Positions 36,326 through 44,153 of a stretch of 64,000 nt of DNA are shown here, one piece after another. The notes under the pieces were generated by a model. The model was not told the DNA's origin, did no database searches, and saw only the letters and a program-made list of their open reading frames with translations. The DNA lies in NCBI GenBank assembly GCA_019694165.1, contig JAIBCL010000001.1, positions 620,001 through 684,000 of the forward strand. The letters are read 5' to 3'. Source of the stretch: Verrucomicrobiaceae bacterium (lineage in GTDB: Bacteria > Verrucomicrobiota > Verrucomicrobiia > Verrucomicrobiales > Verrucomicrobiaceae). Numbering within the stretch: position 1 is the first letter of the stretch; the number at the start of each line of letters is the position of its first letter. A program made the translations under genes and the position numbers.

Positions 36326-39300
36326 TCACGGTCTCCACACCAGCGGAACGACAAAGCTCGGCTTGTCGGCCACGGACTTGATGAAGGCCGCGCGCATGGT
36401 GCCGAAGAGGAGGGCATCGTTGAGATTGGTCAGCGAGGCATCGCCAGTGGCGGTCCACTGCTGGAGGGGGCCGCTGTTGAGGAGGAATTCAGTGGCGTAG
36501 CCGGCGGTGCCATTGGCTGCGTCGCCTTTCCAGATGTGGATTTGGTCGGCGCTCGATGCGTTGCGTGAGCCGATGAGGCCATTGGCGAGGGTCATGCCGA
36601 GTGAAGTTGCCGATTGCGCGCCGGGCCATGGATTGGCGATGAGTTTGGTGCCGGCTTTCAGCGGGAGTGAGATGGCATTCGCGCGGACGATGCCGCTGAA
36701 CGTGAGATTCACCGGTTCGCTTCGTGCCTGGACGAGCACGCCCTCGGTTTCGTCGATGATTCGGCCGCCAGCATTAGCAAGCGTCGCATCGTCTTCGCGG
36801 GTCCATTGCTGGTAGCCATCGGCGCGCTTCCAGAGCCAGAGCGCTTCGAAGGCGCTGCCGTTGTAAAAGAGAAGACGATCAGCGGTCGAGCGCTGTGACG
36901 TGCCGCGGAAGAGTGTCTCAGGAAACATTTCGCTGACGGTGCGATGTGCACGAATGGCGATGGTATCGCCGACCAACGACGAAGGAAGTGTCGCGAGTGT
37001 GCTGCGAGCGGCATTCGCTTCGATGACAAGGCGGCCGCCGGTGCTGGCTTCTTCATCGATCTCGAAGCGCTGGCCTTCATTCACGCCGCGCGTGACTTCG
37101 AGATAACAGCTCGCGCCTCCGAACGATGGTGCAGCACGATCGAGCGTGAGCGAATCAGCCGAGACGCCCGTGGTCATCGCGGTGCCGAGCGCGGGCGTGG
37201 CAAATGGCACGCCGGCGGTGGCTGTGCCAACGGGATAGGCTGCGCGAGTGAAACCGACGGTGTCGCCTTCCTTGGTCGAGTCGGCGAATCCATCGCCATC
37301 GCTGTCCACTTCCTGATGCAGACGGGCGAATCCTTTGTCAGCACCCGTGAAGAGCGATGTCACATCGGAATACGACACGGTTTCCGTGCCGTCGCCGTTT
37401 GAAGCGATCGTCGGTGATGCCGTGGCGACGCGCCAGCCGGCGGGTGATTGCGCGAGATCGTCGAGCAGGTGCAATTCATAGCGTGCGGCGCTGTTCGCAG
37501 GACGTGTGAAGGCAAGGCCGAGTGAGCCGCTGCCGCTTTGCATCGAGACGAGTTCGGGGAAGTTCGTCGTGCTCGATGTGAGCGATGCGAGTGTCGCCGT
37601 CACGGTAGTGCTGAGAGCTGCACCCGGCGTGCCGGTGATCGCGACATTGTCGAAGGTCGCTGTGCCGAGCACGCTGTTGTTCGCGCTGGTCACGCAGAGG
37701 CCGAACATCACATTCGATGGCAGCGAGGTGAGGGTGATCGCCTTCACCTGTGTCCACGTCGTGCCGTTGGCGGAGGCGTAGCCGGCGATCGTGTTGCCAG
37801 AGCGCACCAGGCGCACCCAGTTGTTCGGCGGCGCGTTGTTGGCCGGACCACTGACATCGGTCGTCACTCCGTTCGTCGCAGAGCGCGACATGAACTCGAA
37901 GCCGTTCCGCGTTTCGTATGGCGTCACATACATGATCGCGTGTCGCGAGCCGACAGCGCGGCTTTCGCGGATCATCACACCGGCTTTGGCCCACGAAGCG
38001 GTGTTCGTCTGGCTGGTGATGCGCGCTTTGATTTCGCCATCGCCAGTGATGCTCGTGGAGGCGAAGTGGAAGCTGTCCTGCGCATAATAGATGTCCACGC
38101 CTGAGCCCTTCACGGTGTAAACGCCGCTGCTGAGCGATGTGCTGCCAGCAACCCCGACGAGTCCGATGTCCGCGCCGATCAAAGTCGTGCCGCTGCTCGT
38201 CGCGAGCGTCGTTGCACCAACGGGTCCTGCCGTGCCAGCGCCGACGATGTTGAAGGCGGAGACTTTGTAATTGTAGAGCGTCGATGCGGCGAGCCCGGAG
38301 TCGGTGAAGCTGAGGCTGCCCGCTGCGAGCGAAGCGATTTCCGCGAAAGTGCCCGAGCCGGTCGCGCGTTCGACGCGATAGCCCGTCTCGTTTGTTGACA
38401 CATCGGTCCATGTGAGGCGAATCGACGAGCTGCTCTGCGCTGATGCCGCGAGATTCGTCGGCGCCGCCGGCGCAGTCGGCTGCGCGGTGGTGCCGATGAT
38501 TTGCACGTTGTCGAAAGTCGCGGTGCCGAGGCGTGTGTTGTCCACGCTCGTGACACAAAGACCGACGAACATCGTGGAGGCGAGCGAGCTGTAGCTCGCA
38601 CTGTGGATTTGCGTCCACGTAACACCATCCGCCGACGCGTAGCCGACGATCGTGTTGCCCGTGCGCACGAGTCGCACCCAGTTGTTTGGCACCGGATTGT
38701 TCGCCGGGCCGCTGATGTCGGTGGTCGCGCCGTTCTTCGTCGTACGCTTGAGCATTTCGAAGCCGTTTCGCGTCTCGACCGGCGTCACATACGTCGTGCC
38801 GTGACGGCTGCCGACGGAGAGATCTTCGCGGAACATCACACCTGCCTTTGCCCACGACGCGGTGTTCGTCTGGCTCGTCACGCGCGCGCGGATCTCACCA
38901 TCACCAGCAAGCGACGCGTAGGCGAAGTGGAAGCTGTCCGTGTTGTAGTAAATGTCAGCGCCCGAGCCATTGATCGTGTAAACGCCATTCGCGAGCGTCG
39001 TGCTGCCAGCCACGCCGACGGAGCCGATGTCGAGCGCGGTGAGCGTTGGTGGCGGAGGCGTGGTGGAATACGAAACGCTCAGCGTGTTCGAGGCCGTGTT
39101 GCCGAGGTTGATCGCGTTCACACAGCTTCCGGCTGGCAGAGAAATCGTGACCGCGCCTGCTGCCGTCGGCGTCACAGCCACTGTGTAGATCGATGGGCCG
39201 CCCGTCAGTGCGCCCGCCGTGCCGTTTGTGATCGTGAAATCGCTCGCGGTCAATCCGCTGACCGATTGCGTGGCCGTGATCGTCACATTGAAGGCACCCG

Positions 39301-42300
39301 TTGCTGTTGCCGGACCTGTCAGCGTCATGCCCGGCGCACCGAGCACGGGCGCACTGGCTTCGCCGCCGTCGATTTGCTGGAGATAAGAGACGAGATTGTT
39401 CAGCTCGGTCGTCGTCAGCGTCACGCCTTGATGCGCCTGCACGGCGGCGGCCAATGTTTGCGCTGTGCCATCGTGAAGATACGGAGCCGTGGCCCAGAGG
39501 CCGCGCAGCGTGGGCACATCGAGTCCGGTCAATGCTGCGCCGAGACGCTGGCCCGTGCTCGGCTTGATGGTGCCGATGTTTGCGAAGACGTTCAGCGCGC
39601 TGTTCGTGAACTGAGCCCCGCTGTGGCATTGCGCGCAGTTTGCATTTTCAAAGACAGCTTTGCCAGCAACTGCCGCTGTGGTGAGCGAACCGTCCGCATT
39701 TCGGAACGGACTCACGTCCTGCGTCGAAAGCGATGTCACATAAGACGCCAGCGCATCGAGATCGGCACTGCGACCGGCGTTCGGCGTGCCCATTGGCGGA
39801 TGCGGATCACCGCCCGCGATGAGTCCAGTGCCGAGATCGAGTCCACGCAGTTGGTTTTCGAAGTCCTGCACTTCATCGAAGTTGCCCGTCCAGTGAAGCG
39901 GCCCCTGCGCCGTGCCGCCGTGACCGCGAAGGCCGATGGTGTTGCGCAGGCCTTCGCCGAAGCCCGTGAAGTCCCACGTGCGACCATCCTGTCCGCCGTC
40001 GTTGTGACACGAGGCGCACGAGATGTATTGCTGGAAGGCGATGCGCGGATCAGCCGAGTCATAGAAATGCTTTTTGCCGAGCAGCACGTTCGGCGCGAGC
40101 CGCTCGGTCGTGATGCAGTTCAGCGTGGCCGTCAGCGCCGGATTCGTGTCCGCGCCATCGATCAACATGCCCACGTCATGCACGGTGATCGTGCGATCCA
40201 TGAAGTTCTGCACGAAGACCGTGCGACCATCCGGCGATACAGCGACTCCCTGTGGCGCGCGGCCTGCGGCGAACCGTTTGATCTCCTTCTTGTTCCAAAC
40301 ATCCACCACGCCGATCTCGCGACTACCCTCCAGCGCGGTGAAGAAATAGATGCCCGTGCGCTCGAAGGCGCCGTTGCTCGCGATGCCGGCGTTGTCGAAA
40401 TCGACGCGCCTCGGCATGTCGTCCGTGTTGGCCGGCACGCCGCTTGTCAAAACGATGCGACTGGCGACGCTGCGCACCGTTTGGTCGTGCGTGAGCTGCG
40501 AACCATCGCGCAGCATGCCGCGCAAGATGTTGTCCTGCTTCGATGGCACCCACGCAGTGAGTCCATCTGGCGAGATCACAGCAGGGCCGAGGTAGTTTGG
40601 AATGCCGCGACCGGTGTTGATCGTGTCAGGGCGCGTGCTGTGAGTGAGAATGCTCTTCTTCTCGATCGCTAGCGATGCGGTGAGAATACTCAGCGTCTCG
40701 CCGCCGGTTGTGTCCGTCGGAGAAACGGTCGCGGTGTTTTCACCCGGCAACTGAGGCGTAATGAAGCGCGTGACGAACACGCGTGCGCCATCCGCGCTCA
40801 CCGAGATGTGGCGCGCATTCACACCGACATCGAGCGTGGCGACTTGTGCCGCAGTCGTCGGATTCATGCGCAAAAGCTGGCCGGTGCCTTCGCAGACGAT
40901 CCAGCCGTCCGTGCCGTCGGGATCGAAGGCGATGCCGAAGGGTCGCGAACCGCGCGGCAGCGTGAGCGTCTGCACCACAGCCAGTGTGCTGCCGCTGATG
41001 ATGCTGACCGTGCCGCTCTCGTTGTTCGTCACCCAAACGCGGCCATCCGGCGCGAGTGCGAGCGCGCGCGGCGAAGTGCCGACCGTAGTCTCGGCGAGTC
41101 GCGCGCGAGTGACGGCATCGAAGACGGACACGCTGTTGTTGTCCGGATTCACGCACCACACGCGGTCGTTCGTGCCAGTCGGACGATCTTCAAAGATGAT
41201 GCTGCTCGATGCGCTCGGCGCGCGAGTCGTGAGCGGCGCGAAGATGCCCTGGAAGAACGTGGCCGTCGTGATGCGACCTGTGTCATCCGTCGCTGTGAGC
41301 GTGATCAAATAGCGACCCGGCGCTGCATACGTGTGCGAGGCCGTGGTGTTCGTGCTGAGCGGCGAGTCAGCCGTGCCATCGCCCCAGCTCCACTTGTAGC
41401 GCACGTTTGCGCCGCCAGTGCTCGATGCCGTGAAGGTCACCGCGCTGCCGCTGACCTTCGGCGGCGAAGCAGAAGGCTGATTGAGATTCACGATGTCGTT
41501 CACCGTCCACGCAAAGTTCACTGACACCGCGGCATTGCGGCCATCGCTCACGCTCACCGTCGTGTTGTTGCTGCCCGTCGTCGTGAGAGTGCCGCTGATG
41601 AGGCCCGTCGCCGGATTGATCGACAGACTCGCTGGCAATCCCGTCGCGCTGAAAGTGAGTGCGTCGCTGTCCGGGTCAGAAGCGACGATTTGCAGCGCGA
41701 CATCGCTGCCGACCACATCGGTGCGCGCGCCAGGATTCGTAACGAGCGGCGCGCGGTTGTTCACCCACGGCGAGAGGTATTGGCCGGCGATCACGACTGG
41801 CATCACACTGCCGGGAGTGGCCCATGCGATGGCGAGATTGTCACCACCGCCGCCTTCTTTCATGAGGGCTTCGACGTAGTAGCTCTGGCCGGCCTGCAGC
41901 GTGATCACCGCCGACTGCTGCTCGGGGAATTTTGTCCACTCACGCGAGCTGCTCCACTGCGGCACGTTTGCGATCAGCGTCTTCGCACCAGGATCGCGAC
42001 TCGTGGAAAGGAAGAGCTGGCCTTCGTCATCACTCGCGATCCAGAAGCGATACTGGCCAGTCACCGGCGGATGAATGTAGCCGCGCACGCGCTGGCCCAT
42101 GTTGTCCGCCCAGTCGGTCGGCGTCTCGAAGGACGTGAGCTGTGAGTTGCCCGTCGGTGAATTCGGATACGCTGCTGCGCTCGTGAGATTGGAAACGAGC
42201 ACGCCGGTGATGCCGGTCCACCACTCGCGCAGAATGCTGCCGCTGCCTGTGTTCGTGAGCAGCACGGTCCACGTGAAGTTTTGCGAAGCCGACAAGCCGC

Positions 42301-44140
42301 CGCCACTCGCTGTCACCCGCACATTGAAGACACCGCTCTCAGTCGGCACGCCGGAGATGAGGCCGTTCGCGCTGCCGATCGTGAGGCCGCCCGGCAGACC
42401 CGTGGCCGAAAACGTCGGCGTCACACCGGTCGGAGCCGTGGCGCTCATTTGCAAAGAAGCCGGTGAGCCGATGTTCGACGTTTGATTGCCCGGCTGCGCG
42501 ACCGTAATCACTGCGCTCGCATCGACCTTGACTACTTTCGCCACGGAATACGCGCCGCTCGCATTCACGCCAAAGAGCATCCAGTAGCCAGGCGTCACCA
42601 CATTCGTGTTGGCGTGCATGTTGATGTCGTAGCTGCCTGCTGCTGTCTCGGTGAATGGCAGCGAGAGATAGCGCTGGTCGGTATTCACCGAATGCGTCAG
42701 CGCCGCCATGCGGATGAAGGCAAACTTCGCGATTCCCGATGTGCCTGTGACGCTGAACACCGCACTCGGAGCAACGGCTGTGGGCGCTGTATTCAACACC
42801 GGACGCACAGCATCCGCGCCAGTCGAAGTGAAAAGGGTTGGCGGCGTGTAGAGCTGTGCGTCCTGATGATCGCCCGCACCACCGCTGAGTCCGCCACCGC
42901 CGGAATACACGCGGCCATCCGGCAGCAGCAGCGCCACGCTGTGATAGTTCCGCCCGACGGCGATGCTTCCGACTGTGCGCCATGTGCCGGTGCTGGGACT
43001 CCAGATTTCGCAGGGCAACACCGAGCCTGTGTCGCTGAATTTCTGACCGGGGCTGTTGCCGCCGATCGCGAGCACTTCGCCCGTCGGCAGCACGACGGCA
43101 TTCACAAACTGCCGCGCAAACTGCATCGACGCCGTCGGCGTCACAGTCGGCGGACTCGTCGTCATATCGACGGTGTAAGCCGCATTCGTGCTGGTGCCGA
43201 TGGTGCTGTCGCCCGCGCTCGCCGTCGTGTTGATCGAGCCACCAGCCACGAGCACTTTTCCTTCGTCATACATCACGAAGCAGCCTTCCTTCGGGTAATG
43301 CGCGCCGGGCACGCTGGTGCCGGTGTTCGTGAAGCTGCCGGTGTTCGCCATGTTGAACCAATGCATCGTGTCCGTGGGGCCGAAGTGCAGCAGCCGACCA
43401 TCCGGCGCGAGGCTGAGGAAAGGATGCCAGTGTGTGTTGTAGCCCGCATTGGTGCCGATCACGCTTGTCCACGGAATGCCCGTCATCGCGGTCCAGCCCG
43501 TGCCGGTCCAGCGTTCGGTCGTTGTTTGTCCGGTGCCGCTGCCAGTCGCCGTGAAGACGTTGCCGTTTGGCAGGGAGACGGATGTGTTATACCAGCGGCC
43601 GCCGTTCATGTTTTGGACGCGAGTCCATGTATTGTTTCGCCAGTCGAAGATGCTGACGTAGGGCGTTTCATTGCGACCACCGTTCACCATCACGCGACCG
43701 TCGGGCATCAGCGTGATGCCACCGCAGAACATGTCGTGTGTCGAGTTGTTGAATTCCTGAAACGCACCCGTCGCCGGATTCCACGTGGCTGCGTAGGTGA
43801 ACTCAACGCCCGCAGGAAACGACGTGCGTTGATTGGAGGCAAAAGTCAGGACACGACCATCTGGAAGATTCGCGGCCGAGACGGGAATGTGCGGCGTCCA
43901 ATTGATCAGCGAACTCCACTCGCCGAGGCTGCTGCTGTCTGCGGCTGTGACCGCTGCGCCGATCGTGACCGTCACCGTCGTCGCCAACGCAGCGCCAGGA
44001 TTTGCCTGTGCTGAGAGTTGAGCAGCGGCCAATGCGAGTTCGTCGTCTGCTGCGTGACCGGTGGCATCGGCGCGAAGACGCGGAGACGCGAGAGCCAGCG
44101 CGATGAGAATCAGCAGGAGGAGTCGGGATTTCGTGATCAT
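36326..44140 (-). CDS. Giant secreted galactose-oxidase-like copper radical oxidase fused to PA14, propeller and di-haem peroxidase domains
   Basis: 2604 residues with a signal peptide (1-24). Domains: galactose-oxidase kelch propeller (70-430) plus its E-set domain (440-540). By alignment to fungal galactose oxidase (Cys228, Tyr272, Tyr495, His496, His581) the copper/radical residues are Cys139 (DMFCGG), Tyr184, Tyr399-His400 (RNYHS) and His483 (THSVNTDQR). Then an Ig-like domain (545-627), PA14 (635-785), Ig-like (797-880), PKD (885-965), a YVTN-type propeller (980-1325), a di-haem peroxidase-like domain with CASCH (1375-1379) and CAQCH (1502-1506), Ig-like (1600-1695), a lectin-like repeat (1700-1883), FN3 (1888-1985), a second repeat (1987-2170), and a C-terminal domain shared with the other giant. 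It starts 13 bases after the MbnP-peroxidase fusion gene ends. Confidence 0.85.
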   Translation of the reverse strand: MITKSRLLLLILIALALASPRLRADATGHAADDELALAAAQLSAQANPGAALATTVTVTIGAAVTAADSSSLGEWSSLINWTPHIPVSAANLPDGRVLTFASNQRTSFPAGVEFTYAATWNPATGAFQEFNNSTHDMFCGGITLMPDGRVMVNGGRNETPYVSIFDWRNNTWTRVQNMNGGRWYNTSVSLPNGNVFTATGSGTGQTTTERWTGTGWTAMTGIPWTSVIGTNAGYNTHWHPFLSLAPDGRLLHFGPTDTMHWFNMANTGSFTNTGTSVPGAHYPKEGCFVMYDEGKVLVAGGSINTTASAGDSTIGTSTNAAYTVDMTTSPPTVTPTASMQFARQFVNAVVLPTGEVLAIGGNSPGQKFSDTGSVLPCEIWSPSTGTWRTVGSIAVGRNYHSVALLLPDGRVYSGGGGLSGGAGDHQDAQLYTPPTLFTSTGADAVRPVLNTAPTAVAPSAVFSVTGTSGIAKFAFIRMAALTHSVNTDQRYLSLPFTETAAGSYDINMHANTNVVTPGYWMLFGVNASGAYSVAKVVKVDASAVITVAQPGNQTSNIGSPASLQMSATAPTGVTPTFSATGLPGGLTIGSANGLISGVPTESGVFNVRVTASGGGLSASQNFTWTVLLTNTGSGSILREWWTGITGVLVSNLTSAAAYPNSPTGNSQLTSFETPTDWADNMGQRVRGYIHPPVTGQYRFWIASDDEGQLFLSTSRDPGAKTLIANVPQWSSSREWTKFPEQQSAVITLQAGQSYYVEALMKEGGGGDNLAIAWATPGSVMPVVIAGQYLSPWVNNRAPLVTNPGARTDVVGSDVALQIVASDPDSDALTFSATGLPASLSINPATGLISGTLTTTGSNNTTVSVSDGRNAAVSVNFAWTVNDIVNLNQPSASPPKVSGSAVTFTASSTGGANVRYKWSWGDGTADSPLSTNTTASHTYAAPGRYLITLTATDDTGRITTATFFQGIFAPLTTRAPSASSSIIFEDRPTGTNDRVWCVNPDNNSVSVFDAVTRARLAETTVGTSPRALALAPDGRVWVTNNESGTVSIISGSTLAVVQTLTLPRGSRPFGIAFDPDGTDGWIVCEGTGQLLRMNPTTAAQVATLDVGVNARHISVSADGARVFVTRFITPQLPGENTATVSPTDTTGGETLSILTASLAIEKKSILTHSTRPDTINTGRGIPNYLGPAVISPDGLTAWVPSKQDNILRGMLRDGSQLTHDQTVRSVASRIVLTSGVPANTDDMPRRVDFDNAGIASNGAFERTGIYFFTALEGSREIGVVDVWNKKEIKRFAAGRAPQGVAVSPDGRTVFVQNFMDRTITVHDVGMLIDGADTNPALTATLNCITTERLAPNVLLGKKHFYDSADPRIAFQQYISCASCHNDGGQDGRTWDFTGFGEGLRNTIGLRGHGGTAQGPLHWTGNFDEVQDFENQLRGLDLGTGLIAGGDPHPPMGTPNAGRSADLDALASYVTSLSTQDVSPFRNADGSLTTAAVAGKAVFENANCAQCHSGAQFTNSALNVFANIGTIKPSTGQRLGAALTGLDVPTLRGLWATAPYLHDGTAQTLAAAVQAHQGVTLTTTELNNLVSYLQQIDGGEASAPVLGAPGMTLTGPATATGAFNVTITATQSVSGLTASDFTITNGTAGALTGGPSIYTVAVTPTAAGAVTISLPAGSCVNAINLGNTASNTLSVSYSTTPPPPTLTALDIGSVGVAGSTTLANGVYTINGSGADIYYNTDSFHFAYASLAGDGEIRARVTSQTNTASWAKAGVMFREDLSVGSRHGTTYVTPVETRNGFEMLKRTTKNGATTDISGPANNPVPNNWVRLVRTGNTIVGYASADGVTWTQIHSASYSSLASTMFVGLCVTSVDNTRLGTATFDNVQIIGTTAQPTAPAAPTNLAASAQSSSSIRLTWTDVSTNETGYRVERATGSGTFAEIASLAAGSLSFTDSGLAASTLYNYKVSAFNIVGAGTAGPVGATTLATSSGTTLIGADIGLVGVAGSTSLSSGVYTVKGSGVDIYYAQDSFHFASTSITGDGEIKARITSQTNTASWAKAGVMIRESRAVGSRHAIMYVTPYETRNGFEFMSRSATNGVTTDVSGPANNAPPNNWVRLVRSGNTIAGYASANGTTWTQVKAITLTSLPSNVMFGLCVTSANNSVLGTATFDNVAITGTPGAALSTTVTATLASLTSSTTNFPELVSMQSGSGSLGLAFTRPANSAARYELHLLDDLAQSPAGWRVATASPTIASNGDGTETVSYSDVTSLFTGADKGFARLHQEVDSDGDGFADSTKEGDTVGFTRAAYPVGTATAGVPFATPALGTAMTTGVSADSLTLDRAAPSFGGASCYLEVTRGVNEGQRFEIDEEASTGGRLVIEANAARSTLATLPSSLVGDTIAIRAHRTVSEMFPETLFRGTSQRSTADRLLFYNGSAFEALWLWKRADGYQQWTREDDATLANAGGRIIDETEGVLVQARSEPVNLTFSGIVRANAISLPLKAGTKLIANPWPGAQSATSLGMTLANGLIGSRNASSADQIHIWKGDAANGTAGYATEFLLNSGPLQQWTATGDASLTNLNDALLFGTMRAAFIKSVADKPSFVVPLVWRP
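37631..39043 (-). repeat. Two copies of a 184-residue lectin-like repeat inside the copper oxidase giant
   Basis: Residues 1700-1883 (38492-39043) and 1987-2170 (37631-38182) are clearly homologous. Each has a DIYY..DSFHFA start, GDGEI(R/K)AR(V/I)TSQTNTASWAKAGVM, PPNNWVRLVR-like and TATFDNV blocks. They resemble concanavalin-fold DUF1349-type modules. Five more copies lie in the giant at 46.5-53.6 kb. Confidence 0.8.
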
Positions 44141-44153
44141 GCGAGTTCGGGAG

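Noticed and set aside
38501-40672. 723-codon plus-strand frame inside the copper oxidase giant
   Set aside because: Antisense to clearly conserved haem and propeller sequence; Arg-rich and low in recognisable structure.
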